42,677 bases of DNA, from NCBI GenBank assembly GCA_028291055.1, contig JAQGIP010000015.1, forward strand, positions 1 to 42,677, read 5' to 3'. Positions within the stretch are counted from its first letter, which is position 1. Every line of letters begins with the position of its first letter. This document shows positions 31,397 through 40,108 of this stretch, piece by piece. Below the pieces are notes generated by a model. That model searched no databases. It saw only the letters and a list, made by a program, of their open reading frames with translations, and was not told the DNA's origin. Source of the stretch: Caulobacter sp. (lineage in GTDB: Bacteria > Pseudomonadota > Alphaproteobacteria > Caulobacterales > Caulobacteraceae). The translations under genes and the position numbers were made by a program.

Positions 31397-31759
31397 TCAT
31401 CGGGGCATCAGCTCCACCCAGATGCGCTGGATATTCCGCAGGTGCAGTGGCGTCTCTCCGGCGAGATTTACGGTGGCCTGGAACTTCAGGCCGGCCTGGT
31501 TGCCGTCGTGCCACGCGGTCGTCGCCTGGTGGACGACGGCATCCTTCACCACGATCAGGAACGGGTCCGCGCTGACTGCCTCGGGGGCGACCAATATGCG
31601 CGCGCCGCCGGCAGACAGGTCGCGGATCGTACAGTCGGCGCTGAAGGTGTTGTGCGGGTAGACGACCTTGCCCGTGAGCAAGACCCGGCGGCGGACGTCC
31701 GCGCGCCTTTCACGGGGTGGGGGCGGCCCGTTATCGTTAGCAGAACCATAATGAGACAT
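31397..31759 (-). CDS. PilZ-domain protein
   Basis: 120 residues with a single PilZ domain. The c-di-GMP-binding signatures are present: an RxxxR motif in RRADVRRRV (~18-26) and DxSxxG in RDLSAGGARI. The beta barrel continues through VVHQATTAWHDGNQAGLKF. It is probably a cytoplasmic c-di-GMP receptor acting on motility, adhesion or polarity; the partner is unknown. GGAG lies 8 bases before the ATG at 31759. It is convergent with apaG and divergent from the first double-HTH gene. Confidence 0.88.
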   Translation of the reverse strand: MSHYGSANDNGPPPPRERRADVRRRVLLTGKVVYPHNTFSADCTIRDLSAGGARILVAPEAVSADPFLIVVKDAVVHQATTAWHDGNQAGLKFQATVNLAGETPLHLRNIQRIWVELMPR

Positions 31760-31936
31760 TCTGCCGCTCCCAATCGGTCTCGAGTTCCACAACCTCCGGA
31801 ACACCATCGTATGGTTGCAACATGCGAGCCACTCCGCATGGATCGGACGCCTCAGGTCCGGGGCGCCAGAGACTCGGGCGAACGTCGGAAGCGGGAGGCT
31901 GGCGCCACCTCCGCAACCGGCGGCCATTGCGTGCCT

Positions 31937-32000
31937 GCCCATTGCCGGGACGCCGCGCGGGTGATTACCGTCGCACAATCGACTCGGGGCCCGTGCGTTC
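31937..32000 (+). promoter_or_regulatory. Conserved upstream block of the first double-HTH gene
   Basis: Sequence from GCCCATTGCCGG to ATCGACTCGGG recurs at 34313-34377 ahead of the paralogous gene, with the first base 64 and 65 bp from the respective ATG. TGATTAC is also shared. It is likely a duplicated promoter or operator. Confidence 0.65.
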
Positions 32001-33836
32001 ATGTCCACAGCGTTTCCGGAGAAGCTTCGCCTTGTCCTGAAGCTGCTTTCCGTGAGCAACACCCGCCTGGCGGCCGAGCTCGGCATCGACAAGTCCGTGG
32101 TCAGCCGCTGGCTGAGCGGCGCGGTGAAGCCGTCGGAGTTCAACCGCTCGCGCCTGACCGCCCTGGTGGCGAGCCACGTTCCCGGCTTCCGGCTGATCGA
32201 CTGGGACCGCGACCCCGCCGCCCTGGCGGACATCTTCAGGCCCGGCGGCGGCGAGGAGCACACGCCCGCCCATCCCGCGCCCAACGCGGGCCGGGCCGCC
32301 GCCGGCCTGACCCTGCCGATCCTGGATCAGGCGGTGCTGGCCACCGCCCTGCGCGGGCGCGCCTATGAGGGCTTCTTCCGCACCATGCGGCTGGCCGACG
32401 GCCCGGCGGGCGGGTTCGCCAACGACTATTCCTACGTGCGGATGGGCGACAACGGCCTGCTGCGCACCAGCATGTCGAGCCTGGGCTCGGTCGCCGAGGG
32501 CTGGCTGCTGCCCCTGCACAACCAGGTCTATCTGCTGGTCTCCGACGCCACGAGCGGCGGCATGACCTATTCGATCATGAACGGCCTGGCCTCCACCAAG
32601 GTCGAGACCATGGACGGGGTGGGCATCGGCGCCGGCCACGATCCCGGCCGCACCCCCACCGCGCTGAACTTCCTGGTCGATCGCATCGGCGACCTCAGCG
32701 GCGATCCGAACGCCGACGCCGCGCATTTCGCGGACCTGTGCCGTATCAACGCCCTGCCCACCGAGGCGGACCTGACGCCGGAACTGCTGGCTCACATCCT
32801 GCCCGACTTCGGCCCCGCCGCCGCGCAGGCGGGCGGCGCCTGGGTGCTGCAGATCAAGCGCGGCCGCTCCATCTCCCGCAGCGCCCCGCCCGACGAACAG
32901 ATCGCCGCCGGGCCGGCGACGCCCAGCGCCTCCGCGCGCCCCGCCGACAAGAGCCACGCCGCCTTCGCCGAGAAGTTCGGCCTGGTGCTCAAGCTGCTCA
33001 GCCTCAGCAGCGCCCAGATGGCCGCCGCCCTGGAGGTCGACAAGTCGGTGATCAGCCGCTGGCTCAGCGGCGGGGTGGAGCCCTCCTCCCACAACCTGGC
33101 CCGCCTGACCGGCCTGATCGCCACGCGCCGGCCGGGCTTCAGCACGCTGGACTGGGAGCGCTCGCCCGAGGGGCTGTTGCAGCTGTTCGGCGCCGACCCC
33201 GCGCTGATCCCGGGCCACAGGTCCCAGGGCGGGCCGGTGCTCACCCTGTCGATCTGGGAGCAGATCATCGCCTCGGCCGCCCTGCGCGGCACGGCCTATG
33301 AGGGCTTCTTCCGCCTCACCCGGCCCTCCACTCAGGACTCCGGCGCCTTCGTCGAAGAGTATGGCCTCATCCAGCCCGACCCCTGCGGCCTGCCCCGCTT
33401 CCGCCTGGCCGCCGCCGGCGCGATGTTCGACGGCTGGCTGCTGAGCGTCCATGACCAGGTCCATGTCGTGGCCTGCGACCCGGTCGGCGGGGTGATGATC
33501 AACGCCATCCTCAACGGGATCGGCGCGGCCCGCGTCGCCGCCCTGGACGGCCTGATCCTGAGCCCCACCCTGGATGTGGAACGCGCGCCCAGCGCCATGC
33601 CCGTCCTGCTGGAATATGTCGCCGGACTGACCGGCGAGCCGGAGGCCGACGAGCGGCGTTTCGAAGACCTGGCCGGCCGCCAGCGAACGCTGTCCCCCGA
33701 CGACCTGGAGCCGCGCACGCGGGCCCGGCTGATGCGCGACTGCGGCCCCACGGCCTACGCCGGCGGCGGCGCCATGCTGCTGCAGATGCCCCTGGAGGGC
33801 TCCCTCACCCGGGCCGGGGCGCTGCCGCGGGCCTAG
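32001..33836 (+). CDS. Double-HTH regulator-like protein, paralog 1
   Basis: 611 residues made of two homologous halves. Each half has an XRE-like helix-turn-helix (~7-75 and ~323-397) with KSVVSRWLSGAVKPS or KSVISRWLSGGVEPS and an L(I/L)DW(D/E)R closing. An unrecognised ~200-residue domain follows each, with shared ALRGRAYEGFFR / ALRGTAYEGFFR (116-127, 427-438), EGWLLPLHNQV / DGWLLSVHDQV, and a final GGAWVLQIK / GGAMLLQMP. The halves are joined by an Ala/Pro/Ser-rich linker (~290-320). The halves suggest DNA binding plus a ligand-sensing domain in a single-chain pseudo-dimer (inference). There is no signal peptide or membrane segment. The ribosome site is weak. The paralog starts 541 bp downstream. 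Confidence 0.75.
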   Translation: MSTAFPEKLRLVLKLLSVSNTRLAAELGIDKSVVSRWLSGAVKPSEFNRSRLTALVASHVPGFRLIDWDRDPAALADIFRPGGGEEHTPAHPAPNAGRAAAGLTLPILDQAVLATALRGRAYEGFFRTMRLADGPAGGFANDYSYVRMGDNGLLRTSMSSLGSVAEGWLLPLHNQVYLLVSDATSGGMTYSIMNGLASTKVETMDGVGIGAGHDPGRTPTALNFLVDRIGDLSGDPNADAAHFADLCRINALPTEADLTPELLAHILPDFGPAAAQAGGAWVLQIKRGRSISRSAPPDEQIAAGPATPSASARPADKSHAAFAEKFGLVLKLLSLSSAQMAAALEVDKSVISRWLSGGVEPSSHNLARLTGLIATRRPGFSTLDWERSPEGLLQLFGADPALIPGHRSQGGPVLTLSIWEQIIASAALRGTAYEGFFRLTRPSTQDSGAFVEEYGLIQPDPCGLPRFRLAAAGAMFDGWLLSVHDQVHVVACDPVGGVMINAILNGIGAARVAALDGLILSPTLDVERAPSAMPVLLEYVAGLTGEPEADERRFEDLAGRQRTLSPDDLEPRTRARLMRDCGPTAYAGGGAMLLQMPLEGSLTRAGALPRA

Positions 33837-33938
33837 AGCGCTTTCCGGCGAAGTGGATACCGGTTCGCAGCCGAAAAGCGCGACAAAACAAAGACCTAGA
33901 GCGCCGCTCCGATTCCATCGGAGCGGATTACGCTCTAG
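33834..33938. repeat. Palindromic alphaproteobacterial intergenic element
   Basis: Contains GCGCTTTCCGGCGAAGTGGA, AACAAAGACCTAGAGCG, then a nested palindrome. The outer CTAGAGCG (33896-33903) faces CGCTCTAG (33931-33938), and the inner CGCTCCGAT faces ATCGGAGCG (33905-33925). It resembles the RIME-like elements common in Rhizobiales and relatives. It may end transcription of the upstream gene. Confidence 0.7.
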
Positions 33939-34040
33939 CGTCCGCACCCGATAGGATCATTCATCCCCGACCCTCCGCTCATCCCCGCGGACGCGATGAG
34001 GGATGCACGCCGTTCTGAGCGGCCCGCCCTCTCACACACT
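33939..34040. other. Remainder of the gap between the two double-HTH genes (left part)
   Basis: Of the 541-bp gap between the two paralogs, this part holds only a lone CCGCTCATCCCCGCG half-arm near 33976-33990, a degenerate end of the MITE-like family. The rest of the gap is covered by separate entries (33834-33938, 34041-34180, 34313-34377), and 34181-34312 shows nothing I can name. Confidence 0.5.
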
Positions 34041-34180
34041 CCGCTCATCCCGACGAAAGTCGGGATCCATAGGGCGTTTCAGAACGGCCCCTCAAGGCCG
34101 ACGGCGGGCGCGGACGGCCCACGGACTCCAGATCCTTCCGGCGAGTCACCATGGGTCCCGGCTTTCGCCGGGATGAGCGG
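34041..34180. mobile_element. MITE-like inverted-repeat element, copy 3 (140 bp)
   Basis: Left arm 34041-34070 (CCGCTCATCCCGACGAAAGT...) and right arm 34151-34180 (...TTCGCCGGGATGAGCGG) are imperfect reverse complements of 30 bp. The arms are closest to copy 1, and the interior GAGTCACC is also shared with copy 1. Confidence 0.75.
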
Positions 34181-34312
34181 AGACTTGTTTGGGGCCGCGC
34201 CTCCACTTGAGTACGGCCCTAGGCCGCGAGAGGGTGACGGCAAGCATGACGGTGCGAGAATCTGCCGTCCGATTCCGAATTCCCTAAGGAAAGGCCACGG
34301 ATAAGCTCAACC

Positions 34313-34377
34313 GCCCATTGCCGGAACGTCATGTGGATGATTACGCTTCGCGCCATCGACTCGGGAGTTGATTTTGT
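34313..34377 (+). promoter_or_regulatory. Conserved upstream block of the second double-HTH gene
   Basis: GCCCATTGCCGGAACG, GATGATTACG and CATCGACTCGGG match the block before the first paralog at 31937-32000 in order and spacing, so the duplication included the control region. Confidence 0.65.
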
Positions 34378-36213
34378 ATGTCTGTTGCGTCGCCTGAGAA
34401 GCTGCGCCTAGTCCTGAAACTGCTGTCCATGAGCAACGCGGGATTGGCCGCTGAACTCGGCGTGGACAGGTCGGTGGTCAGCCGGTGGCTGAGCGGCGCG
34501 GTCCGTCCCTCCTCGCACAATCTGTCCCTGCTGACCCAGGTGGTCGCCAACCATCGCCCGGGCTTCCACACCCTCGACTGGGAGCGCGACCGGCAGGGCC
34601 TGGCCGAACTGTTCGGGGTCGAGGGCGATGCGCGGCTGAGCGGCCCGGACGGCCGGACCGCCACCGGGCTGGACCTGGCAGTCTTCGACCAGGCGGTGTC
34701 GACCACCGCCCAGCGCGGCCGTGCCTATGAAGGTTTCTATCGGATTCTACGACCGGCGGACTCTCCGGAAAAGGGGCTGGCCTACGACTATTCGATCATC
34801 CGGATGGCCGACAACGGCTTGATGAGGATGACCCTGGCCAGCGTCGGAGCCTTCGCCGAAGGTTGGTTGTTGCCCCTGCATAACCAGCTCTATGGCGTGC
34901 TGACCGACGCCACCAGCGGTGGCATGACCTTCTCCATCCTCAACGGCCTGTCGTCCATCAAGGTGCAGACCCTGGATGGCGTCGGGCTGGGTGCCAGTCA
35001 GGTCGCCGGCCGCACGCCGACGGCGTTCGGGCTCTATTGCGAGCGTATCGGCGATCTCACGGGCGACGCCGAGGAAGATGAGCGCCGCTTCCAGCAGTGG
35101 GCTCGGGAAAGCCCGCAGCCGGAGATCGCGGAGCTTGACCCGACTCTGTTGACGCACCTCTTCCCCAACTTCGGCCCCACCCTGGCGGCCCAGGGCGGCG
35201 ACCTGGTGCTGCAGATCAAGCGGGCCACGTCGCGCTCAAGCAGTGCTTCGCACCGCGAGCAGGTCGAGGCGGGGTTTGCCCATCCGGCCGCCGCCACCGA
35301 AGCCCCCCCGGCAGGCCGGGCGGGAACGCCCTTCGCGGAACGGCTGCGGCTGGTGCTGAAGGTGTTGTCGCTGAGCAGCGCCCAGATGGCGGCGGCCGTC
35401 GAGGTGGACAAGTCGGTGGTCAGTCGCTGGCTGGCCGGCGCGGTGGAGCCGTCGGCCCACAACATGGCGCGCTTGACCGCCGTGGTCGCGGCCCGCGCGC
35501 CCGGCTTCACGACCCTGGACTGGGAGCGTTCCCCCGAGGGCTTGGTCCAGCGCCTGGGGGCCGATCCCGCGGCCATCCCGACCCTGCGCCAGCATGCTGA
35601 AGGGGTGCTGCCCTTAAACCTCTGGGATCAGATCCTCGCCACCTCGGCGCTGCGGGGAAAGGCGTATGAGGGCTTCTTCCGCGTCACGCGTCCATCCTTG
35701 CTGGAACGGGGCGGCTTCATCGTCGAATACGGAATGGTCGCGCCGCATCCCAGCGGCCTGTGGCGGTTCCGCCTGGGCAGCTTCGGCGCGATGCTGGAGG
35801 GCTGGATGCTGCCCCTCCATGACCAGATCAACTTCGTCGGCGCCGATATCGCCAGCGGCGTGCTGATGTTCGGCATCTTCAACGGTGTCGGCGCGGCGCA
35901 GGTGGATGCGGTCGACGGCGTCATCCTCAGCCCCAGTCTCGACGCCAGCCGCTCACCCACCGCCATGGCCGCCGTCAGCGAGCACCTGGAAGACCTCAGC
36001 GGCGATGCCGAGAGCGATGAGCGCCGCTTTGCCGAGCTGATCGAGCGCCGCCAGATTGTCCCGCCGGAGGAGATCGACGAGGCCGTCCAGCGCCGCCTGC
36101 TTCGCGACGCCGGCCCCACCTTCTTCCGCGCCGGGGGCACCCTGCTGTTGCAGATGCCCATAGAAGGTTCCCTGGCGCGGGCTCGGGGTTTCAAGCCGCG
36201 TTTGAGCGACTAG
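34378..36213 (+). CDS. Double-HTH regulator-like protein, paralog 2
   Basis: 611 residues, exactly as long as paralog 1 and alignable throughout. HTH units are at ~7-75 (DRSVVSRWLSGAVRPSSHNL) and ~323-397 (DKSVVSRWLAGAVEPSAHNM). Each is followed by the same unrecognised domain, with AQRGRAYEGFYR / ALRGKAYEGFFR, EGWLLPLHNQL / EGWMLPLHDQI and GGDLVLQIK / GGTLLLQMP. Codon use is less extreme in GC than in paralog 1 in its first half. The invariant positions across all four half-copies (YEGF, EGW or DGW, H-Q, GP-GG-LQ) probably mark the ligand site or dimer core. The role is unknown; a pair of regulators recognising related sites is the simplest inference. Confidence 0.75.
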   Translation: MSVASPEKLRLVLKLLSMSNAGLAAELGVDRSVVSRWLSGAVRPSSHNLSLLTQVVANHRPGFHTLDWERDRQGLAELFGVEGDARLSGPDGRTATGLDLAVFDQAVSTTAQRGRAYEGFYRILRPADSPEKGLAYDYSIIRMADNGLMRMTLASVGAFAEGWLLPLHNQLYGVLTDATSGGMTFSILNGLSSIKVQTLDGVGLGASQVAGRTPTAFGLYCERIGDLTGDAEEDERRFQQWARESPQPEIAELDPTLLTHLFPNFGPTLAAQGGDLVLQIKRATSRSSSASHREQVEAGFAHPAAATEAPPAGRAGTPFAERLRLVLKVLSLSSAQMAAAVEVDKSVVSRWLAGAVEPSAHNMARLTAVVAARAPGFTTLDWERSPEGLVQRLGADPAAIPTLRQHAEGVLPLNLWDQILATSALRGKAYEGFFRVTRPSLLERGGFIVEYGMVAPHPSGLWRFRLGSFGAMLEGWMLPLHDQINFVGADIASGVLMFGIFNGVGAAQVDAVDGVILSPSLDASRSPTAMAAVSEHLEDLSGDAESDERRFAELIERRQIVPPEEIDEAVQRRLLRDAGPTFFRAGGTLLLQMPIEGSLARARGFKPRLSD

Positions 36214-36244
36214 AGGTCCAGGACGCCCTCAATCCCCCAAAATT

Positions 36245-36384
36245 CCGCTCGTCCCCGCGCAGGCGGGGATCCAAGCGGATTTTCAGAACGCGCGCTTCGC
36301 TACGATGACGCGCGCTGACCGCACAAAGGACTAACGCCCCTCCGGAGAGCCAGCTTGGATACCCGCCTGCGCGGGGACGAGCGG
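36245..36384. mobile_element. MITE-like inverted-repeat element, copy 4 (140 bp)
   Basis: Left arm from 36245 (CCGCTCGTCCCCGCGCAGGC...CCAAGC) and right arm to 36384 (GCTTGGATACCCGCC...GACGAGCGG) match over 32 bp with one mismatch. The arms are nearly identical to copy 2; the interior differs. Confidence 0.8.
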
Positions 36385-36420
36385 AGTGTGGGGGTGGGCG
36401 GACCAATTTACCCCCCTCCC

Positions 36421-37341
36421 CTATCGCCCCGACAGCGTCTCCAGCTCACCCGGCTCCAGCGCATAGATCCGCGAGCAATACTCGCACGTCACCCGGATCT
36501 TGCCGTCGTCCTCGACCATGTCGGCGCGTTCCTCCGCCGAGAAGGAGGCCAGGACGCCGCTGATGCGCTGCTCCGAACAGCGGCAGAAGGCCTTGAGGTC
36601 CTTGGCCTCGAACACGCGCACGCCGTCCTCGTGGAAGAGGCGCCACAGCAGCGTCGCCGCCGTGATGGTCGGGTCGATCAGCTCATCCTCCCCCACCGTC
36701 TCGAACAGCGCCTGGGTGCGGTTCCAGGCCTCGGTGGTCGAGCCGCGCGCGTCGTCCTCGGCGATGTTCTGGATCAGGATGCCGCCGGCCCGCCACTTGG
36801 GGCCCTCGCCGGTGTCGGCCTGGCCCACCGCCAGGCGCACCCGCGTCGGCGTCTGCTCCGACTGGGCGAAATACTGCTCGGCGCAGAGCGCCAGGGTCTC
36901 GCCCTCGATGGCGGTGACGCCCTGGTAGCGGTCCATGTCCGGACCCTGGTCCACGGTCATGATGAACACCCCCTCCCCCAGCAGCGTCTTGGCGCCCGGC
37001 CGCACGAAGCCGGTCGAGACCTCCGCCACCCGCTCGGCGTCGTAACGGCAGTAGCCGCGCAGGGCGCCGGAGGTGTCATAGTCCACCACCACATAGGCCA
37101 CCGGCCCGTCGCCCTGGGCCTGGACGATCATGCGGCCCTCGAACTTCAGGTTGGAGCCGACCAGGGAGGCGAGCGCACAGGCCTCGCCCAGCAGGTTGGC
37201 CACCGCGTCGGGATACTCATGCCGGGTCAGCACGTCATCCACCGCCGCGCCCAGGCGCACGATGCGGCCACGCACCGGCTCGCCCTCGATCTGGAAGGGG
37301 GCGACGATGTCGTCGAGGGAGGTGAGATTTTCGGGAGTCAT
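36421..37341 (-). CDS. hslO: Hsp33 redox-regulated molecular chaperone
   Basis: 306 residues. A cytoplasmic holdase switched on by oxidation. The zinc-binding cysteines are present in the standard arrangement: CxC at 253/255 (FCRCSEQR) and CxxC at 286/289 (TCEYCSR). The N-terminal core has VRGRIVRLGAAVDDVLTRH and LLGEACALASLVGSNLKFEG. The ATG at 37341 starts the Hsp33 homology, though no clear ribosome site precedes it. It lies downstream of argF on the same strand, separated by the 166-bp repeat element, so it may depend on readthrough or its own promoter near 37350. Confidence 0.95.
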   Translation of the reverse strand: MTPENLTSLDDIVAPFQIEGEPVRGRIVRLGAAVDDVLTRHEYPDAVANLLGEACALASLVGSNLKFEGRMIVQAQGDGPVAYVVVDYDTSGALRGYCRYDAERVAEVSTGFVRPGAKTLLGEGVFIMTVDQGPDMDRYQGVTAIEGETLALCAEQYFAQSEQTPTRVRLAVGQADTGEGPKWRAGGILIQNIAEDDARGSTTEAWNRTQALFETVGEDELIDPTITAATLLWRLFHEDGVRVFEAKDLKAFCRCSEQRISGVLASFSAEERADMVEDDGKIRVTCEYCSRIYALEPGELETLSGR

Positions 37342-37374
37342 GGCCGGGTAGATAGGTTGGGGGGTTCGCGTTTT

Positions 37375-37540
37375 CCATCCTCCACCGTGAACGGCAGTGA
37401 ACGGGGGAGGTGTCGGCGAATGCCGACGGAGGGGGCAAGGGGCGCACAACCTTGCATCGCGGTTCGGAGGAAGCATCGTTTGCCCCCTCCGGCGCTGCGC
37501 GCCACCTCCCCCGCTCGTTGCCACGAGCGGTGGAGGATGG
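37375..37540. mobile_element. 166-bp inverted-repeat element (gene-free form of the DUF559 element)
   Basis: The left arm starts CCATCCTCCACCGTGAACGG and runs to GGGGGCAA; the right arm runs from TTGCCCCCTCC to GGTGGAGGATGG (37540). The left-arm module GGGGGAGGTGTCGGCGAATG is identical to that at 28183-28248. The inner spacer is about 45 bp. It lies between argF and hslO. Confidence 0.75.
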
Positions 37541-37550
37541 GTGACCGCGC

Positions 37551-38501
37551 CTACTTCATCAACTCCGCCCCAAAACACCAGGCCAGCACGCTCTTCTGGG
37601 CATGGATGCGGTTTTCCGCCTCGTCCCAGACCAGCGATTGCGGCCCGTCCATCACCTCGTCGACCACCTCTTCACCGCGGTGGGCGGGCAGGCAGTGCAT
37701 GAAGACGGCGGCCTTGTCGGCGAGCGCCATCAGGCGTTCGTCCACCTGGAAGGGCTCGAAGGCTTCCAGCCGCTCCTCATGATCGGTGTCGCCCATGGAG
37801 ACCCAGGTGTCGGTGATCACGCAATCCGCGCCCTCGACCGCCGCGCGGGGGTCATCGGTCATCTCCACGCGGCCCTGCTGCTCGGCGGCGCGCGCCAGAT
37901 CCACCAGGTCGGGGTGATAGACCGGCGGGCAGGCGATGTTCAGCTTGAAGCCGAACTTGGCGGAGGCGTGGATGAAGCTGGCGCAGACGTTGTTGCCGTC
38001 CCCGATCCAGGCGATCGTCTTACCCTCCACGGAGCCGCGATGCTCTTCGAAGGTCAGCAGGTCGGCCAGGATCTGGCAGGGATGGCTGCGGTCCGTCAGC
38101 CCGTTGATCACCGGCACCGACGAGGCCTGGGCGAACAGCTCCACGTCCTCGTGCTTGTTGGCGCGGATCATCACCGCGTCGACCATGCGCGACAGCACCT
38201 TGGCGGTGTCCTGGATCGGCTCGCCGCGCCCCAGCTGCATATCGGCGGCCGTGGAGATGATCCCCGCCCCGCCGAGCTGGCGAATGGCGGCGTCGAAGGA
38301 GAAGCGGGTGCGCGTGGAGTTCTTCTCATAGATCATCGCCAGGGTTCGCCCGTCGGCCGGCGCATCGGCGTCCACCTTCGCCTGGCCCCAGCCCTTGCGG
38401 GCGGCCTTGCGCAGGCGCGCGTCGGTGAGCATCGCCTTCAGATCGGCGGCGTCCAGCTTCCAGAGGTCGATGAAATGGCGGGGCGGCGTCATTGTCTTCA
38501 T
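37551..38501 (-). CDS. argF: Ornithine carbamoyltransferase
   Basis: 316 residues. It forms citrulline from ornithine and carbamoyl phosphate in arginine synthesis. All signature motifs are intact: the carbamoyl-phosphate loop STRTR at 62-66, HPCQ at 140-143, the ornithine-binding DTWVSMG at 231-237, and HCLP at 269-272. Length and motif spacing are those of anabolic ArgF. The ATG at 38501 begins [13 protein letters not shown], with a second ATG three codons later. It is the third gene of argD - small exported protein - argF on the minus strand. Confidence 0.96.
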   Translation of the reverse strand: MKTMTPPRHFIDLWKLDAADLKAMLTDARLRKAARKGWGQAKVDADAPADGRTLAMIYEKNSTRTRFSFDAAIRQLGGAGIISTAADMQLGRGEPIQDTAKVLSRMVDAVMIRANKHEDVELFAQASSVPVINGLTDRSHPCQILADLLTFEEHRGSVEGKTIAWIGDGNNVCASFIHASAKFGFKLNIACPPVYHPDLVDLARAAEQQGRVEMTDDPRAAVEGADCVITDTWVSMGDTDHEERLEAFEPFQVDERLMALADKAAVFMHCLPAHRGEEVVDEVMDGPQSLVWDEAENRIHAQKSVLAWCFGAELMK

Positions 38502-38508
38502 TCCAAAA

Positions 38509-38883
38509 TCAACCGCCTGATGCGGGCTTCAACGATTTCACGATCAGCAGCTTGTGGCCGCACCAGTCTTGCAGCCCCTCGCCGGCGAACCGATGGGTGA
38601 CAAAGGAGCCGTCGGCGGACACATGCCCGAAGTCGCGTTGAAAGACGCCGCTCACGACGACCCCGCGACGGTCGAGCCGCCTTGCGCGCCAATGCAGGTC
38701 GGCGGGAACGGCCAAGGTGATACAGCGGTCAGTATCGCTTTTGCCGAGGCTCGCGCCGTCTTCGAACAGAAGGTAGCGGTGGCCGCCCGCGTCCATGACG
38801 CCGGTAAACGTGCGGGTATCGTCGCTCGCACCCATGCAGAGGAGAGCGCAGACGGCCAGCAGCGGCGCCGCGATCAGGCGCAT
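38509..38883 (-). CDS. Small exported or lipoprotein-like protein between argD and argF
   Basis: 124 residues. The signal sequence [20 protein letters not shown] has two cysteines; LLAVC and ALLC are possible but atypical lipoboxes, and cleavage after MGA is also possible. The mature part has two further cysteines (DRCITLAVP and QDWCGHKLL) that could pair. The predicted content is mostly beta ([33 protein letters not shown]). I do not recognise the family. It lies 4 bp after the argD stop and 7 bp before the argF start, so it is firmly inside the arginine operon. Confidence 0.78.
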   Translation of the reverse strand: MRLIAAPLLAVCALLCMGASDDTRTFTGVMDAGGHRYLLFEDGASLGKSDTDRCITLAVPADLHWRARRLDRRGVVVSGVFQRDFGHVSADGSFVTHRFAGEGLQDWCGHKLLIVKSLKPASGG

Positions 38884-38887
38884 CCAC

Positions 38888-40108
38888 TCATGCCGCCGCC
38901 GCCTTGTCTTTCCTCACCACTTCCAGGGTCGCTTCCAGCTTGGCGATGGCCTCGCTGGCTTCTTCCTGGGTCATCAGCAGCGAGGGCACCAGGCGCACGC
39001 AGTTGTCGCCGCCGCCGGCCACCAGCAAATGCTGGTCACGGGCCAGCGCCATGAACTCGCGGTTGTTGCTGGTGAGCTTGATGCCGATCAGCAGGCCCTT
39101 GCCGCGGATGTCGACGATCAGGTCGGGGAAGCGGTCCTGCAGGCCCTTCAGCTGTTGGGTGAAGAAACCGGAGACCAGGCGCACATTGGCCAGGGTCTCG
39201 TCCTTCGACAGCTCCTCGAAGGCCGCCAGCCCGATGGCCATGGCCAGGGGGTTGCCGCCATAGGTCGAGCCGTGGCTGCCCACGGTCATGCCCTTGGCCG
39301 CTTCGCGCGTCGAAAGGCAGGCGCCCACCGGGAAGCCGTTTCCGAGCGCCTTGGCGATGCACATGATGTCCGGCGCCGAATGCTCGGCCCACTCATGGGC
39401 GAACAGCCGGCCCGTGCGGCCCAGGCCGCACTGGATCTCATCCAGGATCAGCAGCACGCCGTGCTGGGTGCACAGGTCGCGCATCAGCTTCAGGTCGGCC
39501 GCCGGCAGCGAACGCGCCCCGCCCTCGCCCTGCACCGGCTCGATGATCACGGCGGCGGTCTTGTCGTTGAGCGCGGACTCGAACACCTCCATGTCGCCGA
39601 ACGGCAGCTGGGTATAGCCGGGCAGCGGCGGGCCGAAGCCCTCCACATAGGTCGGGTTGCCGGCCGCATAGACGGCCGCATAGCTGCGGCCGTGGAAGGC
39701 GCCTTCGAAGCCGATCACCTCGATGCGTTCCGGCTGGCCGTTGGCCCAGTGGTATTTGCGCGCGGTTTTCAGAGCGCATTCAATGGCTTCGGTGCCCGAG
39801 TTGGTGAAGAACACCACGTCGGCGAAGGTCTTGGCGCAGAGCGCATCGGCCAGGGCCGTCTGCTCGGGGATCGTGTAGATGTTGGACACGTGCCACAGCT
39901 TCTCGCCCTGGGTCTTCAGCACGTCCACGATCTTGGGGTGGCAGTGACCCAGCCCCGCCGTCGCGATGCCCGCCACGCAATCCAGGTAATCCTCGCCCTG
40001 CGTCGACGTCAGGCGCGAGCCTCGGCCTCGCTCGAACGCCAGCGGGGCGCGCTTGTAGACGCCCATCAGATGGTCGTTGGAGGGGGTCGTCGAGGTCTGC
40101 GAGGTCAA
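38888..40108 (-). CDS. argD: Acetylornithine aminotransferase
   Basis: 406 residues. A PLP class III transaminase converting N-acetylglutamate-5-semialdehyde to N-acetylornithine, and often succinyl-diaminopimelate as well. Seen: FTNSGTEAIECALKTAR (~101-117), GFEGAFHGRS (~133-142), the PLP-ring Asp223 in LILDEIQCGLGRTG, and the Schiff-base Lys253 in IAKALGNGFPVGA, followed by GSHGSTYGGNPLA. TTG at 40108 was chosen because GGAGG lies 5 bases upstream; an internal ATG at codon 15 is the alternative. It is the first gene of the argD - argF operon, divergent from the DUF2262 gene. Confidence 0.95.
   Translation of the reverse strand: MTSQTSTTPSNDHLMGVYKRAPLAFERGRGSRLTSTQGEDYLDCVAGIATAGLGHCHPKIVDVLKTQGEKLWHVSNIYTIPEQTALADALCAKTFADVVFFTNSGTEAIECALKTARKYHWANGQPERIEVIGFEGAFHGRSYAAVYAAGNPTYVEGFGPPLPGYTQLPFGDMEVFESALNDKTAAVIIEPVQGEGGARSLPAADLKLMRDLCTQHGVLLILDEIQCGLGRTGRLFAHEWAEHSAPDIMCIAKALGNGFPVGACLSTREAAKGMTVGSHGSTYGGNPLAMAIGLAAFEELSKDETLANVRLVSGFFTQQLKGLQDRFPDLIVDIRGKGLLIGIKLTSNNREFMALARDQHLLVAGGGDNCVRLVPSLLMTQEEASEAIAKLEATLEVVRKDKAAAA

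Noticed and set aside
31965..33947. 660-residue minus-strand frame opposite the first double-HTH gene
   Set aside because: Low-complexity shadow; the plus strand has duplicated HTH motifs and a paralog.
23878..36384. CRISPR array from the recurring palindromes
   Set aside because: Copies are kilobases apart with no regular spacers and no cas genes.
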